NCBI GenBank assembly: GCA_001910725.1
Contig: MJGA01000102.1
Span: forward strand, 1-31,956
Source: Phanerodontia chrysosporium
Taxonomy: Eukaryota; Basidiomycota; Agaricomycetes; Polyporales; Phanerochaetaceae
Reading direction: 5' to 3'
DNA length: 31,956 bases
In this document: positions 1 through 10,506 of the stretch, in pieces
Position numbering within the stretch: the first letter of the stretch is position 1
Layout of the letters: every line of letters begins with the position of its first letter
Notes under the pieces: model-generated
What the model was told of the DNA's origin: nothing
Databases searched by the model: none
Seen by the model: only the letters and a program-made list of their open reading frames with translations
Position numbers and translations under genes: made by a program

Positions 1-90
1 TTCGTGAGTCGCATTACGTCACGCTCTACGCGCCTCCTAATTATAGTCGGATTCGCCGCCGTCCGTTTCTTCCCTTGTCCCCCTACCGCC

Positions 91-1346
91 ATGTCCCCCT
101 CCGCCGCCAACATCACCCACGACGTCCTCGACACGGCCTTCTGGGGCCCCGTCACGGCGACCTTGGACTGGTGCGAGGTGAGCTCGCCGTCCCATGCGAG
201 TCCGCCGCCGTCATGAGCTGAAGTAAATGGCTGCAGGCGAACTACCAGTTCAGCCGGTACATCGCTGAAGCTGCCAACACCTTCTCTAACCTCATCACCC
301 TTGCATACGCATTCTATGGCATCTACCTGGTGCAGAAGGCGCGTTTGCCATCCAGGTATCTTTATCGGCTGGACGGTGTGTCTCGGGATTGTCTCCATTG
401 CGCTTACACATTCTCATTACTCCGTCCATGTCCGTATTCTCAAGGGGTTGCCCTCGTTGGTCTTGGTAGCTTCATCTTTCACGCAACGCTACTCTATGAA
501 GCGCAGCTGGCCGACGAACTTACCTATGATCTACGTCGCATCGTACTGCTCTGCCGTTCTTCTCGACTCGAAGCCCGGGTACGACATTGCTAACCTCAGG
601 TCAAGCGTCATATTCGCTTCTATGCTTGCCTTCAACGTACTCTTTACTTGGGCGTAGTACGTGGCGTCTCTGCTGCGGACAAGCTGCCGCACTAACTACT
701 GGCGCCGTACGAGCAGTGCCGTTTACAGGAACCCCGTCTTCCACCAGATTGTTTTCGCGTCGATCATGTTCTCGACCGTCTTCAGGACTATGTACGTTCT
801 GGGAAACGCTTCCCCCTACGCCCAGCGCATCCCCGCACACGCCAAGAAGGTCGTCACTCGTCTGTTCGGGACTGGCGCGGCGACGTTCTTGCTGGGATTC
901 TTCATCTGGAACCTTGACAACATCTTCTGCCTGCACCTCACGAGCTGGAAGCATCGCTTGGGCTGGCCCGGTGCCTTCGTGCTCGAGGGTCACTCCTGGT
1001 GGCACATTCTTACTGTGAGGGCTTCCCTCGTGTCTACGACCTAAATCCGATGCTGAGCGTTTCACAGGCCACCGGCACATATCTCATGTTGATGGGAAAC
1101 ACATGTGCGTGTCTTGACATCATCTTGTTGTTCTGCTTTAATCTGAGACACACTCTTGCGTATGTTCTAGATCTGTAAGTCTGCCGTAGGTCAGCTTCCT
1201 TCCGTCATCGTGACTAAGCTCCGGACAGGACTCTCGGCATCAAGGACAGCTTCTCCAACTTTGAGATTACGACCGTATATGGCTTGCCCGCTATAGAACG
1301 CGCGGGTGCCTCTCGCAGCAAAACAGCGAAGTCCAAGCTGCAGTAG
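91..1346 (+). CDS. Alkaline ceramidase (YPC1/YDC1/ACER family), 7 exons, one frame break
   Basis: Alkaline ceramidases are multi-pass ER/Golgi membrane hydrolases that split (dihydro/phyto)ceramide into a sphingoid base and fatty acid. Proposed exons are 91-177, 237-375, 445-653, 717-1014, 1068-1104, 1171-1174 and 1229-1346, all with GT-AG introns of 53-69 nt in matching phase. Family landmarks in order are WCE near the N-terminus, GLGSFIFHATL (metal-binding His), YEAQLADEL followed by PMIYVASYC, NPVFHQ, WNLDNIFC, and GHSWWHILT with the two late His residues. The product would be 296 residues, normal for the family, once one extra base near 522 is discounted: frame 0 encodes up to ADEL and frame 1 continues with PMIYV, with no room for an intron. 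The start at 91 lies directly before the first conserved block; the upstream open frame has no family match that I recognise. Family assignment is firm; whether the gene is functional is open. Confidence 0.88.
1171..1174 (+). other. 4-nt microexon of the ceramidase gene
   Basis: Exon 5 ends at 1104 with one base of a codon. The four bases atct at 1171-1174 are preceded by ttctag and followed by gtaagt. Splicing through them gives N-T-Y-L-T-L-G-I-K-D, which matches the conserved C-terminal region of the family. Skipping them breaks the frame. The flanking introns are 66 and 54 nt. Confidence 0.7.
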
Positions 1347-2102
1347 AGTTCGAAGACGCGCCACCTAGAAGTCACGACGGCGATGTACACAAATTAATGT
1401 CATTATCACGACGCAGACCATCTACAACACACTGTCTTCCATCATCCGTTCCGTGTATAATTGTTTAGTCGCTTTCGCGCCTCGTCCATCGGTCACACTA
1501 TCTAATACATGGGGCAATTTGTATTTCTCCAATGTTCCTTACCACTGTATCATCTCATGGACTGTTGTATACACCTATGTAGATGACTGTATATAATTTA
1601 TCCCTACTCTCGGGCCTGGATTCTGTGAGCTGCAATGCAGGAGTTGTCGGGGATGCGTCCGCGGTGAGTGGTGTACGGGGTCTGCGCAGCTGGCGCTTGT
1701 CATTTCCTGCTCGGCTGCACCTGCTAGTGATCATGCATCACTGTACATGTGTCCCGCGAAAAGAGGTGGTCGTGAACCAGTCAGCATCTCTTCCCGCTGA
1801 AGAACGCCTCGACATTCCGTATCGACGCCATGGACTTGCGCTTTTCCCCACAGGTCATGAATGAGAGCGGTGCCTGGGGTTCAGGCTGCGCTTGACGCCT
1901 ACTGCTACCTGCGTCATCGCCGCTGCTTGGCCGGCAGCGGTCAAAGTCCTTTGCGAGCACTCCCCCGCGAGGAGGCCGCCGATGTCCGCAGACTCAGCGT
2001 CGTAACTCGCCAACCTGGTACGCCTCTCATGACTGTTACTACCCTGATGCCCTCTGAGCTACTGTTTTACAAAGGCCTGACCGCATGCGAACCCAATGAC
2101 AC
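1347..2102. other. Intergenic stretch, no supported gene
   Basis: This holds the 3' flank of the ceramidase gene and the 5' flank of the first F-box gene. The open frames at 1583-1864 and 1861-2196 have no recognisable domain, and no exon chain can be built from them. No tRNA or repeat was seen. Confidence 0.5.
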
Positions 2103-3777
2103 ATGCATCGCTGCCTCGCAATCCCAGAAATCCTATGGCAGATCGCTCAGTGCGTGCCCGCTCACTCACATACTGGCCCACATGGCATGCCGCTGAGGGG
2201 CGCCGCCGACCTTGTGTCCATGGCATGCGCATGCAAGCTCTTCTATGAGCCCGCCATGGACGTTTTATGGGAGGAGCTGGGTGACGTGGACCCCCTGATA
2301 GCCTGTCTTCCTCCACGGTGCGCGGCAAATGTAAGCAGCATGCACAATACCTGCTGTCTCCCGAGCTTATGCGTCTGTAGCACTTCTTCGCCAACGCAGC
2401 GAGGGTGCGGAAGCTGCACCTCGTCGACCTGTGCTTCGACACCGGCAGGAAGCTGCGGCAGCTCGAACAGTACATCCCCCTTCGTCCACACTCTTGCCGA
2501 ACCTCCGCGACCTCAGTCTCTTTGAGATACAGGAGGCAGACGCCGACTACGTCCGCATGCTGCTCGGCCCGAAGCTGCAGTCGCTATGGATTGGCAGGGT
2601 CGTCTTCGGCGCCGAGAAATTCCTGCCGTGTTTGCCTGCGATGTGTCCGCTCCTGGAGCAGCTGTGGACGTGGTCCTGGCCCTCCGAGGCGCAAGCCATC
2701 GTGGCACGCTTGCCGTATCTCCGCGAGTTCGGCGCTCTGAAGATCGACCTACCGCCCCTCACCAAATTCCATCTGTCGAGCTCTCCATCTCTCAGGGCGT
2801 TGCGCTTGGTCGAGGTCCCTTCCCTGTCTTGGGACTTGAGTCCAGTCAGCTTCCCCTCGCTGACCAGCCTCGCTCTCGAGAGCATCCACGACCTCAGATC
2901 CGTCATTCGTTTTCTGTACGCCCTGCCTACAGGCACCTTGGAGGAACTCGAGGTCGAATTCACTCCCGGGCTCCCGGAGGCCGGCATAGAGAGCAACGTC
3001 ATCGAGGTCGTCTCTCGCTTCCAAAACCTGCGTCAGCTGGCCCTCGCCGGGTGGGACGACATCGCCCGAGATCCTCGCGCAATCCCGCGGTACAGCATGG
3101 CCCCTCTCCTCCGCCTACGCAAGCTCGACACCGTCACGCTGCGGCTCGGCGGGATGGAGCACGAGATCGTCAACGCGAACATCGCGCGGCTGGGCGCGGC
3201 GTGGCCGAAGCTCAGCTACTTCAAGTTCGAGCAGAGCACGTACCGGACGATGGCCCCCGCGGGCTTGACGCTCGAGGCCCTAGGGCTCTTCGCCGCGCAC
3301 TGCAGGGCGCTCACGCACCTCGGGCTCGAGCTCGACGCGAGCGCGAAGCCTGGCACTCCGGACCCTGTCGAGTCCTCTGGTGTTGCGCTGACGATCGAGC
3401 TCGGCGGTAGCCTGATCACGGAGGCGAGCTGGCCGTGGGTGGCCAAGTACATCTCGGCCGTGTATCCGAATGCGCGGCTGCGCGTGCATAACGAGGGCTA
3501 CAAGCTGGACGAGGACGAGGTGGGGTATTGGAGGAGTGTGATCAGTGTGCTGCCTGTCATGTGCAGGATCAGGCATGAGGAGCACGGCCCGGAGTCCTCG
3601 GGTCCCTGGTCGGTACCATGGAGCCCTTTGGGAGATGAGGAGTTTGTGAATGGTGCAGTAAACGAGGTGGTAACGATGTGGACAGTACACGTTGATGTAA
3701 TACTTTTCACGGTGCTTGTAAGAGATAGGGCGAACTACCTGCAACTCGATCCATGCTATCATACAAATATGAATTAG
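2103..3777 (+). CDS. F-box/LRR-like protein, 2 exons, one frame break
   Basis: The N-terminus has the layout of the large Agaricomycete F-box family: MHRCLAIPEILWQIAQCV, then LVSMACACKLFYEPAMDVLW and DPLIACLP. Such proteins usually link substrates to SCF ubiquitin ligases (family knowledge). Exon 1 is 2103-2330. A 50-nt GT-AG intron (2331-2380) leads to exon 2, which opens with FFANAARVRKLHLVD, the usual post-F-box block. Frame 2 is used up to about 2475 and frame 1 from there to the stop at 3777, giving leucine-rich segments such as LLPNLRDLSLFEI. One extra C in the run 2476-2480 would join the frames as YIPPSSTLLPNLRDL, so the present sequence has a single-base loss. The stop lies 39 bases from that of the convergent BRCA2-like gene. 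It could be a pseudogene or carry a consensus error. Confidence 0.75.
2476..2480 (+). other. Frame break in a C run of the first F-box gene
   Basis: A run of five C falls where the reading frame must change from frame 2 to frame 1. Six C would give one continuous protein. No GT-AG intron can explain the switch. Confidence 0.6.
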
Positions 3778-3816
3778 AGGGCCCAGTGGCATACGTATGC
3801 AGTCTGAAGTGGACTA

Positions 3817-6800
3817 TCACGACTCAGTCTTTGCCCGCGAGACCTTGACCTTCCGCCATCGAGTATCCCTGCGTGCGATGAGGTAAATTTCGGCATCGTC
3901 CCCGCGCGGCATCCACGCCGAGGTGTTATTCGGCTCGAGGTTCGTCACCTGCCACGGGATGAGCATCATAACAGCGTACCTAAGGGTAGAGACCCACCAA
4001 AAACCTTTCACCAGGGCGGAAGTCCCCAGCCACACCATCCTCGCTCCTATACGCCGTAAGGACATCCCAGATCGTCACTTGGGCCTGGAGCTGCTTCGGT
4101 CGCTTGCGCGTCTCGGAGTCCTCGACGACGACGACGCGGAAGTTGCGCACTTTCCGGGGCGGACACTCCGTCTGTCCGCGAGTTAACATCAAGCTCTTAC
4201 ATCATGCGGAGAAGAAACAGACCTGTAGCTCCTTCTCGATCTCGTCGGCCATATTCTCGCGATCGGTCGTGAGCTTCTGGCGCATCGCCTGCGCGAGCCA
4301 GCCCGCCTCGGCGCGGCTCGTGCGCGAGATGATGTCCTGCGGGCACTCGTACGGCTGTGGCATCGTCAGCGCGTCCTCCATCGCGCAGAGCAGGTCGTCG
4401 ATCGTGTCCGGCGGCGAATCTAGCGGGAGTCTGGTGAGCCGCAGGGTGGGTGGGCGAGAGCGGAACGTACCATCCGGACGTGGCTTGAATTCGAGTCCTG
4501 CACGGATTTCGAGTCTGTCCGCTTGCTTCTCCCACTCGCGGAAGAACTTCTCCATCTTGTCGCGGATGCGCTGCACTGCGGCGTCGCGCTTGGCCTGAGG
4601 GACATTAGTCTAGAGAACTACCAAGCCGTGAAAATGTACTGACATTCCACGCGTCCTGTGCCTTCATTTCCTCAGGTTCTTTCATCGGCGCGGACCACGA
4701 CTTCCCGTCCGGTGTGTCGTAGAACTCTATATAAGCGATCGGGAACGTCTAGGCACATCATGAGACTCGCGTACGAAATAGTGACACGGCAAGGCGCACC
4801 TTGACGATTGTCACATCCAGGACCGGCACGAGCCCGCCGTCAGGCGTGAGACTGCCCAACGTTGCAACAAATGGCGCTCCCTGGAAACCAAGCTTTGCGT
4901 GCCAGGGTGCGAGATGGCAGCCGTTCCCAGACACCACGAGCGCGAACGACGCATCTGCCCCGACGCCCGCCGTCGGATTCTCGAGCAGCTCGAACGGCTC
5001 TGCACGGCGGTTGAGCAGCTGGCATTGGCGTCAGTCACGACTTCGCCAGAATGGGCAGAAGACGCACCTTTGCGCCGACGACTCCGACTTTCATACCCGC
5101 GCGCAACGCGCCCCGCCGTATCGCGCGTGATATTGGCGCGTCGACTTCCACGCGCACGCGGTACCACCCGTCGGTCATCTCGACCTCGGGCTGCGCGTCG
5201 TCGGACGTATCGTCCGTGGGCCACGTGATGCTCGATATACAGAGCACGAGAGGAAGCCCCGCAGGCTTATCCTGCGCGGCGATGAGGCGCAGGGGCGGTC
5301 GGGCGCCGCCGTTCAGTTCGCGTTCATATCTGCCAGAAACGCATATAGTCAGCAAGGCCTTTTCTGTATGCGTGGCTGGGCAGGCTGAGACCCACCGGTA
5401 AAGCAGCTGCCGCAGAACCTCGCCCCAGCACCACCGCCGTGTCGCGTCTGATGCCTCGCTGTGCGGGTCGAGCGCGACCAGCCCGGCAAGCTTCCACAGG
5501 ATCAGACCCCAGTGGTTCTCTACCCAGCGCAATGTCGCGAGCTTGCACCCGCGCGCCTTCAGCTCCTCGAAAGCTTCCTCGGGACCCAGTATGAGTTTTT
5601 CATCGGAGCTGTCGGCACCCTGGGTCGCGGACGGTGGAGGGGTCGCGTAGAAGCGGTACCATTGGGCGGTTTCGGGCGTCATCTGGGAGAGGACTTCGTA
5701 GTTGCTATGCAGCACAGTTGGTGATGACTCTTAAATACGCTATAAAGAGACTCACATGCCGTACGACTCCAATTCTTCTCTTGTATAGGACTGAGGGCGA
5801 AAACCGGAGGAACAGAGTGTCTTTCTGTCAGCGGGAGGGGCTATATGCGCGCATATAGTTCACTATCAAGGAGACAAGCAGGACAGCGTCACTTACTCAG
5901 GTCGCAGAACGTCGCACGGCCCTTGCCCTTGTCTCTCGAGGGTGTGGCAAACATAGCGGGAATCACACCGACGACAAGCGGTGCGGCAGTCGCACTCGCT
6001 TTCGGGTTGACGTCGAGCTGTGCCCTACCGGGATCACCGGGCTTCATGCCCGGCTTGAACGGCGTCACGAATGCAGGCTTCTTGAGCGGACTGGCCATAC
6101 CGGCACGGCGCGGCGTCACCCCGAGCGTCTTCGTCGTTGGGGACGCAGACACACTACCAGGGGTGGACGGAAACGCGGCCTTAAGAGGCGTTGTGAAGGA
6201 CGGCGGCTTGAAGCCTGTGGAAGCGCGGCGGTTCGGGTTCAGTGGCGAGCTAAAAGACGGCGTCGAGGATGGCCCCGCAGCTGGCTTGGTGAGAAGCGGG
6301 GATTTGAAAGGCTTGCGGTTCACCGAGGGTCCAGCTTGGATGGAGGATGGAGGCTTGAATGCTGTGCGGATAGGTGTTGGCGTGTCTGGGGGCTCAGGCT
6401 GTGACAGTGGCTGGCTTGAAGGCTGAACAGCGGCGTTCTCTACGTCCTTGAGTACCACACGTCCAAATGCAGGTACTTGCGATGCTGACTCAAAAGTACT
6501 TGTTGACACGGCAGGGGCTTGTGTGGATGATCCCGAGAATTCCTTGTCTATCTCTGCTTCCCACTGTTTCATTCGCTCCGCTGCCTTCGCCAGTGCCTCG
6601 GCAGATGGCGCAGACCATGACGTCTTCTTGGCTGCCTTGCTGGGATCCAGAAGGCTCGCACTCGTTTGGAAGCCGACAAAAGCAGGTACTGCGCTCGGCT
6701 TTGCATCTGCTGTTGTGTCGAAAGGGTTGTGGTCCCCGTCATCCATCACGTCATCCGTCAGAGTGCTGGTGTTATTCGCAAGCAATTTGGCGGTTTGAAA

Positions 6801-7482
6801 GCCCAGAGAAGCACCTGGAGGAGGAGGGGCAGTGAACCAGTCGCCTGGCTCATCGTGGAACTTGTCGTCGCCACCAGTGGTCACAGCGAGGTCTTTAGCT
6901 GACCGGAACATCACAGAGCCAGGCGGCACAGTGCCCTTCGATTGAAACCAGTCAGAGAAATCCTGCTCCTGTGGAGCAGCAGGAGATGAAGACAATGTGT
7001 CAGATGATGCTGCTTCGTTCGAATGTTCTGCGCCAGACGTAGACTGAACTGACGGCCCCAGAGGAGCATGGGCCAGCGAAGCCGCAGACTGAAATCCCGA
7101 TACAGCCGTAGGAGCTAGTAGTAACTTTCAGCATACTAGGCTGGCGTCCTGATAATATACGACCTGCCTTCCTGAGCATGGCTGAGAACGGATTCATGTT
7201 GACTGCTGATAGGATTCGCGGATAGCGAGTGGGTGGCAACGCCTTGCGAGAACGAAGGAAGAGGCTTTACGGCGGCTGTAGCTTGAGAAAGCTGCATTTC
7301 ATATTTTTCGACGGCTTCTACCTCTTCTTGTGTGAACATTTCGAACTGTTCGTCATATGTGGGCGAGGATAGTCTTTGCCGCTTGAATGGCGGAGACTCG
7401 GATTCTGTGTCAGACTCGCCTGGTGTGTTGAGAAAGGCATCTAAAGTAACAGAAGAGGCGGCCGCTCACTGTCACTACGCAT
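3817..7482 (-). CDS. BRCA2/Brh2-like recombination mediator, 10 exons
   Basis: BRCA2 family proteins load Rad51 onto RPA-coated single-stranded DNA in the nucleus. Proposed exons (minus strand) are 7482-7470, 7440-7168, 7114-5897, 5840-5756, 5704-5068, 5018-4800, 4748-4644, 4594-4223, 4171-3998 and 3948-3817, giving 1075 codons plus stop. The N-terminal half has FxxA-type motifs: FQSA at residues 103-106, FRSA 165-168, FQTA 201-204 and FQTS 244-247. The last is followed by a BRC-like SAEALAKAAERMKQW helix. From about residue 519 come the helical domain (SYTREELESYG, RWVENHWGLILWKLA), OB1 (EVEMTDGWYRVRV, HLAPWHAKLGF), a charged helical stretch at the tower position, and OB2 ending at the C-terminus. 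I see no third OB fold, as expected for a fungal Brh2-type protein. Exons 3-10 are firm; the first two introns (29 nt, and GC-AG) are tentative. DSS1 is the expected partner of the helical/OB1 region. Confidence 0.88.
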
Positions 7483-8718
7483 CGTCAGGTGAAGTCTGTT
7501 CGAGGTGGTGGTAAGCGACAGGCTGTGGGCGCTCGACGCGTAACGTCGCGCGCATCGCGCCTCTAGTGGGCGATCACGTGGCCCACCTCGATCGCGTGGC
7601 CGGGGCAGACGCCAGCGACGAGAACCACCAACGCTTTGGAGAGCAAGAATAAGTGCAATGTTAGACAGTGAGATCCATGTCTGTATGGACACAATGCGGT
7701 ATTCAATCGCATTGAAATACAGAGGTCTTGTTGAGGCGGCGTAAGTGAGTTCAGCACTATTGCCGAAATTAACTGATACCGCAAGGAGGCCACAGCATAG
7801 CGATAACCGTCATGGAATCTTCAAACTGCACCTGATTTTGTGCACAAGACTTGGTGGTATGTAGAGGTATGACATGCTGCCCGATTTGCAATCTTTGTCA
7901 TGACCTACTGCTAAATCAATGACAAGAATGTAATCATGGCTCCTCACACAACTCTAGAGCAGTATCCAACAACGATTGGACTCCCCTCCGAGCCGAGCCA
8001 ACTCCCGAAGCTTCGTCGACTTGAGTGCAGTGCCTGTGTAAACCAATCCCAATATTGTTCAGCGAGTCGGTGGTTGGTGCCCATCCTCTCCGGTCGTCCC
8101 AAGTAAAGTTGTGCATTTCTTTGGCCAGGGAAGCTGGGAAGGGAGATCCTGCTCCTTGAATCATGCACATCCCCTCGCCACATCGGCGTGCAACACGCGG
8201 GTCCGTTGCGCCACAATGCCGGCGCTAGTAGCATCTTCCCTTCCGTCTTGAGTGTGGAGGATACATCTGCACGACGATCCTCACGGTACGCGTTCTCAAA
8301 ACCTAACACGCTGTTCACGCTCTTGCTGTGCACATCTCGGCTAGATGATATGACGGATAGAATTCTGTGACATCCGAACGAACATGACGCGCCTGAGCAA
8401 GCGGCATGTTTCCCGCGTTGCTGTGAAGTCTCATTGCGAAGCGATGTCGGCGCATCAGGCGGAGCAGGGGCACCGGGACTGCACAGACAGGATACGATGC
8501 AGATGCACGTAATTTTGAAGCGCGGTTGCCAACGTGCAAAGCTTGTGCAGGGCCTGGACGAGGCAGTACGGTTTACCGGCGGCAATTCCCGAAGGCTATA
8601 TGACATCGATCGCTATGCGGGATTCGTCCAACACACACACCTCACCACCACCATCCCTTCCTCCTCCTTCGCCTTACTACTCTCAAGCTCCTTATAATTT
8701 CCTTCTTACGACATAACA
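7483..8718. other. Divergent intergenic region between the BRCA2-like gene and UAP1
   Basis: About 1.2 kb holds the 5' flanks of two divergent genes. The right end (about 8636-8708) is pyrimidine-rich, as expected just before a fungal start codon. A 220-codon minus-strand frame at 7944-8606 has no domain and a composition like non-coding DNA. No tRNA or repeat was seen. Confidence 0.5.
7536..7541 (-). promoter_or_regulatory. MCB-like element ACGCGT upstream of the BRCA2-like gene
   Basis: The palindrome ACGCGT lies about 54 bases upstream of the proposed start, in a stretch rich in CGCG. In yeasts this MluI cell-cycle box is bound by MBF and drives G1/S expression of replication and repair genes. 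A six-base match can occur by chance, but the gene type and position fit. Confidence 0.4.
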
Positions 8719-10253
8719 ATGGCCGTAGAATCCCTCCGCCAACGCTACGAAGCCGCAGGCCAGGGTCACCTCTTCCAGTTCTGGCCGAAACTCTCGGACT
8801 CTGAACGCCAGGAGCTGCAGGAGCAGCTCGAGAACCTCGACATCGACCGCATCAACCGCATCTACCAGAAGGCGATCAGCGCAGAGAAGGAGCTTGCGGA
8901 ACAGGCAGGCAAGGACGTCATCGAGCCTCTGCCAGAGGATGCAGCTGGTTCCGTGAAGGTCGGCAGCGAGGACGAGAAGAAGTGGAGGAGCATTGGTCTC
9001 CGGGCGGTCGCCAACGGCGAGGTCGGTGTGCTCCTCATGGCGGGCGGTCAGGGAACGCGTCTTGGCAGCACGGCGCCCAAGGGCTGCTACGACATCGGCC
9101 TGCCCTCGCACAAGTCGCTCTTCCAGTACCAGGCAGAGCGCATCTTGCGCTTACAAAAGATCGCCGCAGAGGAGACCCAGTCGTCGACGCCTGCCGTCAT
9201 CCCCTGGTACGTCATGACCAGCGGACCGACGAGGAAGGACACGGAGAAGTTCTTCGAGGAACACGCGTTCTTTGGGCTGGATTCCAAGAACGTGATTTTC
9301 TTCGAGCAAGGTACGCCGTTCCTCTCTCGAAAGCAGGCGAACGTGCCCCTCATGACATTGTGTTCTCAGGCACACTGCCCTGTCTAACCATGGATGGCAA
9401 GGTCATTCTTGAGACGCCCTCAAAGGTTGCCGTCGCGCCAGATGGCAATGGTGGCCTCTACGCCGCGCTTCGCCAGCCGCTCAACCCATTCGACGACACC
9501 CACACCGTCCTTGCCGACCTCGAGAAGCGCAACGTTCGCTACATCCACGTGTTCGGCGTTGACAACTGCCTCGTCAAGGTTGCCGACCCTGTCTTCTTGG
9601 GCTACTGCATCGAGAAGCAAGCCGACTGCGCCGCCAAGGTCGTTCCCAAGGCGTACCCCACCGAGTCCGTCGGCGTCGTCGCGCGCCGCGGCAACAAGTT
9701 CAGCGTCGTCGAGTACTCGGAGATCTCGCAGGAGCAGGCTGAGCGGCGCGACCCCAAGACGGGCGAGCTTGCTTTCCGCGCGGCGAACATCGTGAACCAC
9801 TTCTACACGCTTGACTTCCTCAAGGCGATCGAGACCTTCGAGGACGAGCTCGCGTACCACATCGCGCGCAAGAAGATCCCGTACGTCGGCGAGGACGGCA
9901 CCACGGTGAAGCCGACGAAGCCGAACGGCATGAAGCTCGAGATGTTCGTCTTTGACGTCTTCCCCTTCACGCAACGCTTCGTCGTGCTCGAGGTCCCGCG
10001 CAACGAGGAGTTCAGCCCGCTCAAGAACGCGCCAGGCACCGGCTCTGACGACCCCGAGACGAGCCGCCGCGATCTCCTCGCGCAGCACCGTCGCTTCCTC
10101 GAGGCCGCGGGCGCGAGCGTCGCGGACGGCGTCGAGATCGAAATCTCCCCGCTCGTCAGCTACGCCGGCGAGGGCCTCGAGTCGCTCAAGGGCAAGACCT
10201 TCACCCGCTCAGGCCTCGTCGAGTCCCTTGAGGAGTTTGACGCACTGCTGTAG
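8719..10253 (+). CDS. UAP1: UDP-N-acetylglucosamine pyrophosphorylase
   Basis: This cytosolic enzyme converts UTP and GlcNAc-1-phosphate to UDP-GlcNAc, the donor for chitin, N-glycans and GPI anchors. Exons are 8719-9310 and 9370-10253, joined by a 59-nt GT-AG intron that splits the Gly codon of FFEQGTLPC. The product is 491 residues, normal for eukaryotic UAP. The nucleotide-binding signature starts at about residue 105 (LLMAGGQGTRLGS, then APKGCYDIGLPSHKSLFQ). Other family blocks are PWYVMTSGPTRKDTEKFF, TMDGKVILE, VAVAPDGNGGLYAAL, HVFGVDNCLVKVADP, VVPKAYPTESVGVV and VVEYSEIS. The frame is intact throughout, with strong GC-rich third positions suggesting good expression. The start is the first ATG of the exon, after a CT-rich leader. 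Confidence 0.97.
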
Positions 10254-10506
10254 TAATATGAAAGCACTCATACCGGACGCTCCACGCATATAATCCATAC
10301 ATCCTCACACCTTGCACTAACAGAATGGACTATACCCTAGAGTAGTAATCTTGGACGATGGTTAAACGGATTGTAATTGCATATAGGAACATCCCAAACA
10401 ATTAGTCTCGCACCCACTCTTTACGGCTTGATGTCAACGTCGTAGCATGGTCGTGGCAGTTTGCAGCGACATAGCATTGTCTGAGGTACATGGAGAACGT
10501 CATGTG

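Noticed and set aside
1583..1864. 93-codon open frame between the ceramidase and F-box genes
   Set aside because: No domain, no splice partners, and low coding character.
5845..6426. 193-codon plus-strand open frame
   Set aside because: Antisense to exon 3 of the BRCA2-like gene, which has clear BRC-like motifs and good splice phases.
7944..8606. 220-codon minus-strand open frame between the BRCA2-like gene and UAP1
   Set aside because: It has no recognisable domain, its amino-acid makeup resembles random translation (many Cys, Arg, Ser), and it lies in a divergent promoter region.
9420..10088. 222-codon minus-strand open frame
   Set aside because: It is the antisense shadow of the UAP1 exon, caused by strong GC-rich codon bias.
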